Positions 7,680 to 16,276 of a stretch of 33,348 nt of DNA are shown piece after piece. The notes below the pieces were generated by a model. The model did not search any database and was not told where the DNA came from. It worked only from the letters and a program-made list of their open reading frames with translations. The position numbers and the translations under genes are program-made. The first letter of the stretch is position 1, and each line of letters starts with the position of its first letter. The stretch lies in NCBI GenBank assembly GCA_023407175.1, contig JAEYMU010000018.1, forward strand, positions 1-33,348. Reading direction: 5' to 3'. The stretch comes from Bacillota bacterium. Its GTDB lineage: Bacteria; Bacillota_A; Clostridia; Lachnospirales; Lachnospiraceae.

Positions 7680-7724
7680 GCCTTTCGGGCAGGATGCGCA
7701 GCTCCGCGTGCGGAACAAAAGCCC
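7675..7724 (-). terminator. Candidate terminator of the symporter gene
   Basis: On the minus strand a GC-rich hairpin region closed by GGGC/GCCC (7721-7724 with 7687-7690) follows directly after the symporter stop. It is followed within a few bases by five T (7679-7675). The inner stem is short (CCGC/GCGG), so the call is tentative. Confidence 0.35.
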
Positions 7725-9032
7725 TTATGATGATATGCGGTCCTTTAGAAGGAATAGGGCCAGCACGTTGGGAAGCACCATCATGGCATTGATAAGGTCA
7801 GTGCATTCCCATACGACGTTTAACGGTATGACTGCGCCTATGTAAATCATAACGATATAGAGGAGCTTGTATAAGGAAATACTTTTTGTACCCCAAAGAA
7901 ATTCCATCGCTTTTTCACCGAAATACGACCATCCGATTAAGGTAGTTACGGCAAACGCGGCGAGAGATAAGGATAGAAAGGTATTTCCGCCTACCGGAAG
8001 ATAGGAGAATGCAGCGTCGGCAAGCCCTGCTTCGTTTACGCCAATAAGAGATTCCGGGTGTTTTAGCATATTGGCGATTATGACGAGGCCGGTGAGCAGG
8101 CACATGACTACGGTGTCCCAGAAGACAGCGGTCATAGATACATACGCTTGTCTGGAAGGACTTTCCGAGCCGGAGGAAGCGGCAGCAATAGCAGCGGTTC
8201 CGATACCGGCTTCGTTGGTAAACAGCCCTCTTGCGATCCCGTATCTGGCGGCATGCTTTAAGGAATACCCCGCGACGCCTCCCAAAACAGCATTTGGCAT
8301 GAAGGCGTGCTCCAGGATCACGAGGACAGCATCCCATAGAGCGTCTCTATTTATGAACAGCAAGACAAAGCAGCTTCCGATATAAAGAAAACCGAGAGCA
8401 GGAACAAGCTTCATACATATGCTTCCGATGGAACGAATACCGCCCAGAATGACCAGTCCTACGACGAAAGCGGCAGCAATTCCTACAATATGAGGAGAAA
8501 TCCCCCATGTGGAGGAAGTAGTTTGCGTCAGGGAGTTGGCTTGTGTCGTGCATCCGACTCCGAACGCCGCAAATATTGTGCATATTGCGTAAAACTTTGC
8601 CAAATATTTATTATGTAAACCATTTTTTAGAACATACATCGGACCGCCGATATAGATCTGATGCACATCTTTTTCCCGAAAGAGCATGCTCAGATAGCAT
8701 TCGGCATAGGAGGTAGCCATACCCAGGATGCCCGTCAGCCAGCACCAGAAAATAGCTCCGGGACCGCCCAGGGCTACCGCGGTGGAGACACCGATGATGT
8801 TGCCGGTGCCTAGTGTGGCGGCAAGGGTAGTGGCGAGAGCGCCGAAGGCGGAAAGGTTGTGAGAGGGTTTGGAATCGTCTCTGGTTTCGGTTGAGATGGA
8901 AAGGCGGAGCGCTTTTCCTATGTGTCGCTGAGGGATACGAAGCTTCAGCGTGAAGAATAAATGTGTTCCCATTAAAAGGAACAAAAGGGGATAGCTCCAT
9001 AAAAAGTTGTTAACGGCAGATATGATTTTCAC
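7725..9032 (-). CDS. Alanine/glycine:cation symporter (AGCS family)
   Basis: The 435-residue polytopic membrane protein belongs to the AGCS sodium/amino-acid symporters, which import alanine or glycine with Na+. Diagnostic segments are LAATLGTGNIIGVSTAVALGG (split here as LAATLGTGNIIG and VSTAVALGG, about residues 69-90), GGPMYVLKNG (about 129-138), and RGLFTNEAGIGTAAIAAAS (about 269-287). About ten hydrophobic helices are evident. Length is slightly shorter than many homologues (450-490), with a short C-terminal tail. The start is a GTG preceded only by a weak AAGG. It is transcribed alone, divergently from the HD-domain operon and convergent with the pho genes. Amino-acid specificity cannot be decided. 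Confidence 0.92.
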   Translation of the reverse strand: MKIISAVNNFLWSYPLLFLLMGTHLFFTLKLRIPQRHIGKALRLSISTETRDDSKPSHNLSAFGALATTLAATLGTGNIIGVSTAVALGGPGAIFWCWLTGILGMATSYAECYLSMLFREKDVHQIYIGGPMYVLKNGLHNKYLAKFYAICTIFAAFGVGCTTQANSLTQTTSSTWGISPHIVGIAAAFVVGLVILGGIRSIGSICMKLVPALGFLYIGSCFVLLFINRDALWDAVLVILEHAFMPNAVLGGVAGYSLKHAARYGIARGLFTNEAGIGTAAIAAASSGSESPSRQAYVSMTAVFWDTVVMCLLTGLVIIANMLKHPESLIGVNEAGLADAAFSYLPVGGNTFLSLSLAAFAVTTLIGWSYFGEKAMEFLWGTKSISLYKLLYIVMIYIGAVIPLNVVWECTDLINAMMVLPNVLALFLLKDRISS

Positions 9033-9079
9033 GCGGGGATACCTTGTTTCTATACTTAATTCTAATATATAAGAGTGGC

Positions 9080-9108
9080 TTGTAATATATGTTCCCTTTT
9101 GATATTAT
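9080..9108 (+). promoter_or_regulatory. Likely promoter of the HD-trkA-trkH operon
   Basis: TTGTAA (9080-9085) and TATTAT (9103-9108) are separated by 17 bases, close to a sigma-70/sigma-A consensus. Transcription would start about 9115, giving a leader that includes the 28-codon ORF at 9143. Confidence 0.5.
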
Positions 9109-9142
9109 GGTAAGATAGTGATAAGATAAAGCAGGAAGGAAT

Positions 9143-9229
9143 ATGACTGTAAGTGTTTTGACAGGAATAGGCATTTGCAGAATTCAGCAGATAAAAGTTT
9201 ATGTTGGAGAAACGACAGGTGATAAATAA
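9143..9229 (+). CDS. Small ORF of 28 codons coupled to the HD-domain gene
   Basis: An ATG at 9143 has a good ribosome binding site, AGGAAGGA at 9133-9140. The frame runs 28 codons (beginning MTVSVLTGIG, ending VGETTGDK) to TAA at 9227-9229. The next base starts the ATG of the HD-domain gene at 9230. This abutting stop/start is typical of translational coupling. The peptide is not recognised and has no obvious signal sequence or membrane helix. It could be a leader peptide that controls the downstream gene, a small functional protein, or chance. It is too short for usual gene finders. Confidence 0.45.
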   Translation: MTVSVLTGIGICRIQQIKVYVGETTGDK

Positions 9230-10489
9230 ATGGGTATAATAAGCAGTCAAAATGTAATTACGATTATTCGGAAGACCTTGGGCATTTTGAATACCAATAT
9301 TATGACTCATGGTGAAATCGTAGGCTATATCTTATATAAAATGCTTGAATATGGGCAAGAATATACCGAGCAGGAGATGCTTGAATATACTATGCTTGGG
9401 ATGCTGCACGATATAGGGCTGTACAGAGTGGACGGTCTGGATAATGTGGCGGATTTTGAACTGAAAAATACATGGTCTCATTCCATATATGGTTTTCTTT
9501 TTTTGAAATATCTTTCTCCCGTGGAGGACCGTGCGGAGATCGTGCTTTATCATCATTTGGACTACGAGCGCTACGGGCTGATAAAGATGAAATACGAGCG
9601 TGTGACGGCGTGCCTGGCGCTTGCGGATAAGATGGACAGCTTTATGCGCCGGGAAAAGATGGAGATGGAAGCGGATTATTTTACGAGGTATCGGGATATT
9701 AAGTTTTCGGGGAAGGCCCTGGACCTGTTTCTTGAAGCGGAAAAGAAGTTTTCGATTACTTCCAAGCTGGTCAGCGGAGAATATCTTGAAGAGCTTAATG
9801 CACTGTTGTCCCGTTATATAAGGTCGGAGCGATATAAAAAGAGTTTGTTGGAAATGCTAGTATATACCATCGATTTTAGAAGCGAATACACTGTGCTGCA
9901 TACGATGGCAACAGTAAATTTCGCGGGGCAGTTGGGAAAGCTGATGGGCGTTGGGACGATGGAACTCAAACAGATGTATTATGGAGCGCTGCTGCACGAT
10001 TTGGGCAAGATAGCCATACCTCTTGACATTCTGGAGTCTCCGGGGAAGCTTTCGGATGAAGATATGCGCATTATGAAGGCACACGTCAGGATTACGGAGA
10101 TGATCCTTTCAGGGCTGGTAGAGCCGGATGTACTGGAAATAGCGGCGAGGCATCATGAAAAGCTGGATGGCTCAGGGTATCACAAGGGATTGACCGAAAA
10201 GGATTTGACGCTGCCACAGAAAATAGTCGCGGTTGCCGATATGCTCAGCGCTTTATACGGGCAAAGAAGCTATAAAGATTCCTTTGAGAGCGCCGTTATC
10301 AAGAAAATATTGAGTGAGGATGCAGATAACTATAAAATCAGCAAGCCGGTAGTGGATTGTCTTATAAAAAATTATGATAAGATCATTATGAATTTCGAAG
10401 AGCAAAAGGATGAGACCATAGGCCTCTATTTGAAAATAAAAGAGCAGTATGAGGAAATTTGGAAAAAATTCGAAGGAATTATGCAGTAG
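9230..10489 (+). CDS. Double HD-domain protein, HD-GYP-like
   Basis: The 419-residue soluble protein carries two HD phosphohydrolase domains. The first (about 20-140) has H27, the HD pair H60-D61, H84, H108-H109 and a LADKMD helix. The second (about 205-380) has H224, H256-D257-GK, H285 and the HD-GYP signature region HHEKLDGSGYHKGL, followed by VADMLSALYGQRSYK. HD-GYP proteins usually hydrolyse cyclic di-GMP. Here the GYP triad reads GYH (H318), so activity or substrate may differ. Metal-binding residues look intact in both domains. No sensor or membrane segment is seen. AGGTGA precedes the ATG at eight bases. trkA starts 12 bases after the stop, which suggests a nucleotide-signal link to potassium uptake. 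Confidence 0.85.
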   Translation: MGIISSQNVITIIRKTLGILNTNIMTHGEIVGYILYKMLEYGQEYTEQEMLEYTMLGMLHDIGLYRVDGLDNVADFELKNTWSHSIYGFLFLKYLSPVEDRAEIVLYHHLDYERYGLIKMKYERVTACLALADKMDSFMRREKMEMEADYFTRYRDIKFSGKALDLFLEAEKKFSITSKLVSGEYLEELNALLSRYIRSERYKKSLLEMLVYTIDFRSEYTVLHTMATVNFAGQLGKLMGVGTMELKQMYYGALLHDLGKIAIPLDILESPGKLSDEDMRIMKAHVRITEMILSGLVEPDVLEIAARHHEKLDGSGYHKGLTEKDLTLPQKIVAVADMLSALYGQRSYKDSFESAVIKKILSEDADNYKISKPVVDCLIKNYDKIIMNFEEQKDETIGLYLKIKEQYEEIWKKFEGIMQ

Positions 10490-10501
10490 CAGGAGGATAT
10501 C

Positions 10502-11857
10502 ATGCAGATCATTGTTGTAGGATGCGGCAATGTGGGAGCCACATTAGCGGAACAGCTCAGTAGGGAAGGACATAATATTACGGTCATCGATATGAAGAGC
10601 GATGTGGTACATAATGTAAATAACAATTTCGACGTTATGGGGATCGTAGGCAACGGAGCCAGTTACTCCATACAGAAAAATGCCGGAATTGATGAGGCGG
10701 ATCTGCTCATTGCAGTCACAGGGTCCGACGAACTCAATTTGTTGTGTTGCCTGATTGCGAAGAAGGCAGGTGACTGTCATACCATAGCGAGGGTTCGAAA
10801 CCCCGTTTACAGCAGGGAAATAAATTTTATCAAAGAAGAATTAGGGCTGTCCATGGTTATCAATCCGGAGGATGCGGCAGCGCTTGAAATAGCGAGGGTG
10901 CTTAAGTTCCCCTCTGCCATCAAGATAGATACCTTTGCAAAAGGAAGAATCGAGCTGGTAAAATATAAAATAGAAGAGGGCTCGTCGCTATGCGACCAGT
11001 CCTTAAAAAGTATATCCGCACAGATGAAATGCGGGGTACTGGTATGCGTGGTGGAAAGAGGCGATGAAGTGTTTATCCCTGCCGGAGATTTCATTCTTCG
11101 GGCGAAGGACGAAATCTCCGTAGTGGGCTCGGCGAAGAATTCGGTCCTTTTTTTCAAGAAGCTGAAGGTGCCTACTACGCGGGCCAAGGATGCATTCATC
11201 GTGGGGGGAGGGGAAACGGCATACTACTTGGCGAACCAGCTCCTTTCCATCGGTATCGATGTTAAGATCGTGGAAAAGGACAAGAAAAGATGTGGCGAGC
11301 TGAGCGAGCTTCTGCCGCAGGCAACGCTGATTTTAGGCGACGGCACCGACAGGAACTTATTAATGGAGGAAGGACTCCCTCAGGCGGAGGCCTTTGTTGC
11401 ACTTACTAATTTCGATGAGGAAAATATCATGCTTTCTCTTTTCGCCAAGAGCATATCCAAAGCGAAGCTGATTACCAGAGTGCATCGTATCGCCTATGAT
11501 GAGATCATAGAGGAGCTGGATCTGGGAAGCGTTATTTATCCTAAGTATCTTACGGCAGAGATGATCATCAAATATGTAAGGGCGATGCAGAATTCTATCG
11601 GAAGCAATATTGAGACCCTATACCGGATGAATAACGATAAGGTGGAGATTCTGGAGTTTTTAGTGAGAGAGGAGTGTCCGGTAGTGGGAATTCCCTTGGT
11701 GGAGCTCGACCTGAAACCGAATATTCTGCTGTGCTGCATCAATCATAAGGGAAATATCATCACCCCCAGTGGACAGAGCCGGATCGGAGTAGGAGATACG
11801 GTGGTATTGGCCACGACCATAACCGGTTTGCAGGATATAAAGGATATTTTGGCATGA
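10502..11857 (+). CDS. trkA: Trk potassium uptake system regulatory NAD-binding protein TrkA
   Basis: The 451-residue peripheral protein gates the TrkH potassium channel-like subunit. It has the classic double RCK layout: Rossmann motif GCGNVGATLAEQL at residues 7-19, a first RCK-C domain (about 140-220), a second Rossmann motif VGGGETAYYLANQL (about 235-248) and a terminal RCK-C domain (about 370-451). RCK-C domains in Bacillota can bind cyclic di-AMP, which fits the neighbouring HD protein, though binding is not shown by the sequence. AGGAGG precedes the start, and the stop codon overlaps the start of a 24-codon ORF. Confidence 0.95.
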   Translation: MQIIVVGCGNVGATLAEQLSREGHNITVIDMKSDVVHNVNNNFDVMGIVGNGASYSIQKNAGIDEADLLIAVTGSDELNLLCCLIAKKAGDCHTIARVRNPVYSREINFIKEELGLSMVINPEDAAALEIARVLKFPSAIKIDTFAKGRIELVKYKIEEGSSLCDQSLKSISAQMKCGVLVCVVERGDEVFIPAGDFILRAKDEISVVGSAKNSVLFFKKLKVPTTRAKDAFIVGGGETAYYLANQLLSIGIDVKIVEKDKKRCGELSELLPQATLILGDGTDRNLLMEEGLPQAEAFVALTNFDEENIMLSLFAKSISKAKLITRVHRIAYDEIIEELDLGSVIYPKYLTAEMIIKYVRAMQNSIGSNIETLYRMNNDKVEILEFLVREECPVVGIPLVELDLKPNILLCCINHKGNIITPSGQSRIGVGDTVVLATTITGLQDIKDILA

Positions 11858-11928
11858 ATATTATAGAGCATTATTTGAGAATTAATGATGTCCTGTATTC
11901 CGGGATATTTTTAAGCAGGGGAAGGTAA
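11854..11928 (+). CDS. Small ORF of 24 codons bridging trkA and trkH
   Basis: An ATG overlapping the trkA stop (ATGA at 11854-11857) opens a frame of 24 codons (MNIIEHYLRI..., ending LSRGR). Its TAA (11926-11928) lies one base before the trkH ATG. The AGG upstream is 11 bases away, which is long. The purine-rich end of the ORF is also the ribosome binding site of trkH. The tight fit to both neighbours suggests coupling of trkA and trkH translation, but the peptide itself may have no function. Confidence 0.3.
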   Translation: MNIIEHYLRINDVLYSGIFLSRGR

Positions 11929-11929
11929 A

Positions 11930-13366
11930 ATGAATTATTCGATGATACGTTACATACTATGCAGGGTTTTGGAGTTTGAAGCATTATTTATGTCTCTGCC
12001 TTGTCTGGTGGGTATAATATACCATGAGAAAAGCGCCGTTTCTTTTGCGGCAGTCATGGCGGCCTGCTTTGCGGTCAGTTTAATCGGAAGGCGGTTTAAG
12101 CCGAAGAATAAAGTGTTTTATGCGAAGGAAGGTTTTGTCACCGTATCCTTAAGCTGGATTATATTGAGTCTGGTAGGTGCGCTGCCCTTTTACTTAAGCG
12201 GAGAGATTCCTTCTTATACGGATGCTTTGTTCGAAACGGTTTCGGGTTTAACGACTACGGGGGCAACCATTCTTACGAATGTGGAAGTTTTATCGAGAAG
12301 TGCTCAGTTTTGGAGGTGCTTTACCCACTGGATAGGAGGAATGGGGGTCCTGGTATTGATTTTGGCAGTTCTGCCCTTATCCGGAAGCTATAATATGCAC
12401 CTTCTCAGGGCAGAAAGTCCGGGTCCCAGTGTAGGTAAGCTGGTGCCCCGGGTAAAGAATACGGCGATGATACTTTACAGCATTTATATGGGCATTACGC
12501 TTGTAGGAACGATTTCTTTAATGATAGCAGGGTTGTCTGTTTATGATGCGGTCACACTGGCTTTTTCTTCCGTGGGAACGGGAGGTTTCGGACTCCTTAA
12601 TTCCAGTGTGGGAAGTTATTCTATGGCGGTACAGGCAGTACTTACCGTGCTGATGTTTATCTGTGGCATTAATTTTCAAGTGTTTTATCTGCTGCTCATT
12701 AAGAAGCCGAAGGAAGCGTTTGCCAGCGAAGAACTCCGGTATTATTTCGGCATTGTGTTTTTGGCCTCAGTACTGATTACATTGAACACGAGAAGTTTTT
12801 TTGATAATGCTTTTGTAGGTTTTCACCATGCGCTGCTCCAGGTAACATCGGTAATAACCACTACGGGTTTTGCGTCGGTGGATTATAATACGTGGCCGGA
12901 ATTTTCCAAGACGATCTTATTTATGCTTTCGATGCTGGGAGCCTGTGCGGGAAGTACCAGCGGCGGATTTAAAATATCCCGCTTTATTATTACTGTCCGC
13001 TCTATTAAGAATGAGATTTCTTATGTGATACATCCCAGAGGTTTTAAAAAGATTCATATGGATGGACATGTGGTGGAGAGCAGTGTGACGAAATCGGTTC
13101 AGGTATATGCGATGATCTATATATTTATTTTCTTCGGGTCATTTCTGGTGTTGTCCTTGAATAATTTTGATTTTATGACAAATATTACGGCAGTGGCCGC
13201 GACCTTCAATAATGTGGGAGCAGGTTTCGGTATGGTAGGTCCTGCGGGGAATTATTCGGCGTTTTCGGTGCTGTCAAAGTTTGTGCTTATGTTTGATATG
13301 CTCGTGGGCAGGTTAGAGCTTTTGCCGATTCTTATACTTTTGTCGCCGGGAACCTGGAAGAAATAA
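11930..13366 (+). CDS. trkH: Potassium uptake protein TrkH
   Basis: The 478-residue membrane protein is the potassium-translocating subunit partnered by TrkA. The four selectivity-filter loops are present in order: SGLTTTGATIL (about 105-115), SSVGTGGFGLL (about 214-224), TSVITTTGFASVDY (about 307-320) and FNNVGAGFGMVGP (about 425-437), each containing the filter glycine. Gene order and the strong site GGGGAAGG before the ATG support co-expression with trkA. Length matches the family. Confidence 0.95.
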   Translation: MNYSMIRYILCRVLEFEALFMSLPCLVGIIYHEKSAVSFAAVMAACFAVSLIGRRFKPKNKVFYAKEGFVTVSLSWIILSLVGALPFYLSGEIPSYTDALFETVSGLTTTGATILTNVEVLSRSAQFWRCFTHWIGGMGVLVLILAVLPLSGSYNMHLLRAESPGPSVGKLVPRVKNTAMILYSIYMGITLVGTISLMIAGLSVYDAVTLAFSSVGTGGFGLLNSSVGSYSMAVQAVLTVLMFICGINFQVFYLLLIKKPKEAFASEELRYYFGIVFLASVLITLNTRSFFDNAFVGFHHALLQVTSVITTTGFASVDYNTWPEFSKTILFMLSMLGACAGSTSGGFKISRFIITVRSIKNEISYVIHPRGFKKIHMDGHVVESSVTKSVQVYAMIYIFIFFGSFLVLSLNNFDFMTNITAVAATFNNVGAGFGMVGPAGNYSAFSVLSKFVLMFDMLVGRLELLPILILLSPGTWKK

Positions 13367-13419
13367 AAAGAGACGAAGAAAATAGAGAAAGAGGAAGATA
13401 GATAGGAGAGATACGATAG

Positions 13420-14445
13420 ATGATGGTGAAAGAAGATATAAGGATAAAGAAGGTTATATTACATATTTTGGATTCCACGATCGGGATGCCGGTGCTGTCG
13501 GATGAGGAGATTGAATTTGGGTCGGAGTTTGCGGATTTTTTGAAGGAGCATATTGCGAAGATTTCTTCGGGGGATGATGGGAAGACTTCTCAGTTCTATA
13601 AGGAGGAATCCGAAGTTTACAAGATGCTTGAGCAGTATTCGGATGATTTTTTTGTAGAGATAAGCAAGGATGCGGCGGAGTTGTTGTACAGCATTATGAA
13701 TAGTAATATAGATATTCCACCGGCAGATCTTGTGGTGGTAAGGTTTAGATATGGTGAAGACGAGTATCTGGCATTTTTGAAGATGAATTATAAAGCGCTT
13801 TATACTCATCGGACGCTGGCTTCACAGGAGGGAGGGAATACGAATGAGGTCATGAGGCATAAGTCAATATTGCCCTCGGAATCACAGAGGCTGAGCGAAG
13901 CGGCGATTATTTGTCTGAAGGACTTGTCGGTACAGGTGATAGAAAGAAAATATGAGGTAAACGGAGAAAAAACAAATTATTTTTCCTATTTATTTCTTAA
14001 ATGCAGCAGCCATATGTCACATAAGTCGAAGCTGTCGATCGTGACGAAAGCGGTGGAATCGGTGCAGAAGGAGGCTTATGACGAGCTGGATCAGTATGAG
14101 GCGCAGATGAAGGCGAAAAGTATCATACAGGAAGAACTGCAGGAAAACGGCGGCTTTGTGGTGGAAGTGCTTGCGGATAAGATATTTGAAGAGAAACCGG
14201 AGTTAAAAGTCGCATTTCAGGATAAAATGGAAAAGTACGATTTGGTGAAGGAAGAAATATTACCCCAAAGTGAGGCGACAACGAGAAAGTACCAGAAGCA
14301 GCATTTGTATACGGATACAGGAATAGAAATAAAGATTCCAATGGAGCAGTATAAAAATCCTGGAAGCGTGGAATTCATTACGAATCCGGATGGCACGGTA
14401 TCGGTGCTTATTAAGAATATCGGACACTTGGAGGCGCGTTTTTAG
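13420..14445 (+). CDS. Nucleoid-associated protein, NdpA/37-kDa family
   Basis: The 341-residue soluble protein resembles the NdpA (37-kDa nucleoid-associated) family, judged from the opening IRIKKVILHILD segment, the acidic central region and the segment around KYQKQHLYTDTGIEIKIP near the C-terminus. Members bind DNA or are nucleoid-enriched, but their job in Bacillota is poorly defined. The start has TAGGAGAGATACGATAG upstream, and a second ATG directly after the first is possible. It follows trkH after 53 purine-rich bases. The DUF2974-like gene follows after 11 bases with its ribosome binding site in the gap, so the two probably form an operon. Confidence 0.75.
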   Translation: MMVKEDIRIKKVILHILDSTIGMPVLSDEEIEFGSEFADFLKEHIAKISSGDDGKTSQFYKEESEVYKMLEQYSDDFFVEISKDAAELLYSIMNSNIDIPPADLVVVRFRYGEDEYLAFLKMNYKALYTHRTLASQEGGNTNEVMRHKSILPSESQRLSEAAIICLKDLSVQVIERKYEVNGEKTNYFSYLFLKCSSHMSHKSKLSIVTKAVESVQKEAYDELDQYEAQMKAKSIIQEELQENGGFVVEVLADKIFEEKPELKVAFQDKMEKYDLVKEEILPQSEATTRKYQKQHLYTDTGIEIKIPMEQYKNPGSVEFITNPDGTVSVLIKNIGHLEARF

Positions 14446-14456
14446 AGGAGTGCGGC

Positions 14457-15623
14457 ATGGGAACGATTATTGATTATTTGAAGGAATATGGAGATTATAC
14501 GTTTGCAAAAAGGCCGATGAATGAAGTGGACAGTCTGGTGCTGTGCCAGTTCAGCTATTTGAAGTTCGACGGTATTGTTCCAGATGTTTCAGAGGATAAG
14601 CCGTTTGTCACAATAAAATATCTGGATATCTATCAGGAAAAGGAGAAGCTTTTCGCGGATGAGAGATATAAGGAGGAGAATATGGCGCTGTTTGCCGGAA
14701 TGTTAAATAGCGCTCGTTATGGTTCTCTTAAGATGAATTATTATGTAAACCTAATCGAGCCGGAACGGGAAACGCAGTTTTCGGCAATTACTTATATTCT
14801 GGAGGATCAGACGGTTTATCTCGCATATCGGGGGACGGATGAGACGATTATCGGCTGGAAAGAGGATTTCAATCTGGCCTTTTCCGAGCCGGTGCAGGGG
14901 CAGCTTTACAGTGTAGGGTATATGAAGGCGGTTGCAAGGAAATTTTCTAAGGAATTCTATGTGGGAGGGCATTCCAAAGGGGGGAATTTTGCCGTATTTG
15001 CGGCGATGAATTGCGGTCCGGAAATACAAAGGCGAATCGTCAAGGTGTTCAGCCATGACGGACCGGGCTTTCGCCCAGAAATCAGGGAGAGGGGACAGTA
15101 CGAAAAAATAGCGGATAAAATAGTGCGGATCCTTCCTCATTCGTCGCTGGTAGGGATGCTGTTAGGAGCCCATGAGGACGGCTATATCGTGGTTGAAAGC
15201 AAGACTTTCGGTCTGCTGCAGCATGACCCCTATACGTGGCTTGTAAAGGACGATGCCTTTGTAAAGGCAAAGGATATATATAAAAGCAGAAGATTCATGG
15301 ACGATGCGTTGAACGAGTGGATTTTATCCTTAGATGATGAACATATTCATTCCTTTGTGGATACGCTGTACGAGGTGGTATCCGCTTCTCAGGCGGCGAC
15401 ATTAATCGATTTTACTGCGGACTGGAAAAAGAGCATGCTGGCGGTAGTAGGGGCACTAAAGGGACTGGATGCCGAAACGGCAGGAATGATAAAAAAAATC
15501 ATTGTATCCTTATTTGAAGTTACCGGAGCGAAAGCAAAGGAAGAGCTTCAGGAGCGGGCGGAAAAACGCCGGAGAAGAAAGGAAATTCAAACTCCGGCGG
15601 TGTCACATAAGGATAAAAAATAA
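14457..15623 (+). CDS. DUF2974 (Mbeg1-like) alpha/beta-hydrolase-type protein
   Basis: The 388-residue protein has the character of DUF2974 proteins of Clostridia. The N-terminal segment reads DYLKEYGDYTFAKRPMNEVD, and YLAYRGTD (121-128) matches the oxyanion-side strand of lipase-like folds. The nucleophile elbow is GGHSKGG, with S173 in GxSxG. An acidic residue lies in SHDGPGF (D201). The C-terminus (about 345-388) is a charged, Lys/Arg/Glu-rich tail. No signal peptide is evident, so it is probably cytosolic. The natural substrate is unknown. Its last 37 bases overlap the end of the convergent amidotransferase gene. Confidence 0.8.
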   Translation: MGTIIDYLKEYGDYTFAKRPMNEVDSLVLCQFSYLKFDGIVPDVSEDKPFVTIKYLDIYQEKEKLFADERYKEENMALFAGMLNSARYGSLKMNYYVNLIEPERETQFSAITYILEDQTVYLAYRGTDETIIGWKEDFNLAFSEPVQGQLYSVGYMKAVARKFSKEFYVGGHSKGGNFAVFAAMNCGPEIQRRIVKVFSHDGPGFRPEIRERGQYEKIADKIVRILPHSSLVGMLLGAHEDGYIVVESKTFGLLQHDPYTWLVKDDAFVKAKDIYKSRRFMDDALNEWILSLDDEHIHSFVDTLYEVVSASQAATLIDFTADWKKSMLAVVGALKGLDAETAGMIKKIIVSLFEVTGAKAKEELQERAEKRRRRKEIQTPAVSHKDKK

Positions 15624-16276
15624 GAAAACAGCAATCGTCCGTCCACGGTACTGCAGGGAGCCGAGTCATCGAAAAGCCGCTCGGGGTGCCACTGAACGCC
15701 GATGACAGGAAGTGTATCGTGAACAATTCCTTCGATGATGTTGTCATCGGAGGTCTGGATGACGCTGAGACTGTGTCCTACCTTGCCGATGCCCTGATGA
15801 TGGGCGCTGTTAACGCTGAAACGCCTTCCGTACAATGAAAAAAGCAGAGAATCGGGGAGGGCGGCAGAAGAATGAACTTTGTCTCCATTATCCCACGCAT
15901 GATGGGGGGCCTGTTTGAGATCCTGAATGATTGTTCCGTTAAAATAAACGTTGATGATCTGGATGCCCTTGCAAATGCCCAACACGGGATATTCCCGTTT
16001 TACGAAAAAATCCAGCGCCTGGAGCTGTATGATGTCCAATTCGGTGTCCATATTTCTGGACCCCTGATTTTTTTGTCCGAAAAAGGCAGGAGTAATATCC
16101 CCTCCTCCCGGAAGCAGGAGTGCGTCGAACTCTGATAGATGGGCCAGATCCATTGTAGTCAGGCAGGAGACGCCCATGGAGGTCAGAGCTTTTTCATAAT
16201 TAACGGTATCCTTTGCCCTTCCGACTATTGCCACCTTTAGATCGCCGCGGTAGGGCAATATATTATCTTGATACAT
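15587..16276 (-). CDS. Class I glutamine amidotransferase-like, peptidase C26 (gamma-glutamyl hydrolase) family
   Basis: The 229-residue cytosolic enzyme resembles PuuD-type gamma-glutamyl-gamma-aminobutyrate hydrolases and related C26 peptidases. The substrate loop LLLPGGGDITP (54-64), nucleophile C102 in the elbow GICKGIQ, and H197/E199 in QWHPE make a complete Cys-His-Glu triad. It is a little shorter than PuuD (about 250), and the start ATG follows GAGAGGATTTCATC. A -10-like TATACT lies about 65 bases upstream. It is monocistronic, convergent with the DUF2974 gene. It is the last gene of clearly host character before the A+T-rich accessory region. The actual gamma-glutamyl substrate is unknown. 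Confidence 0.85.
   Translation of the reverse strand: MYQDNILPYRGDLKVAIVGRAKDTVNYEKALTSMGVSCLTTMDLAHLSEFDALLLPGGGDITPAFFGQKNQGSRNMDTELDIIQLQALDFFVKREYPVLGICKGIQIINVYFNGTIIQDLKQAPHHAWDNGDKVHSSAALPDSLLFSLYGRRFSVNSAHHQGIGKVGHSLSVIQTSDDNIIEGIVHDTLPVIGVQWHPERLFDDSAPCSTVDGRLLFSYFLSLCDTAGV

Noticed and set aside
7660..7845. 61-codon plus-strand ORF after the pho terminator
   Set aside because: It begins in a hairpin and runs antisense into the symporter gene, with no ribosome binding site.
9033..9142. Glycine riboswitch upstream of the AGCS symporter
   Set aside because: Such switches often precede AGCS genes, but the short upstream region lacks the conserved GGAGAG-type core and paired aptamer layout.
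10793..10805. GGTTCGAAACC, like a tRNA T-arm
   Set aside because: It lies inside trkA in frame (ARVRNPVYS) and no cloverleaf or acceptor stem surrounds it.
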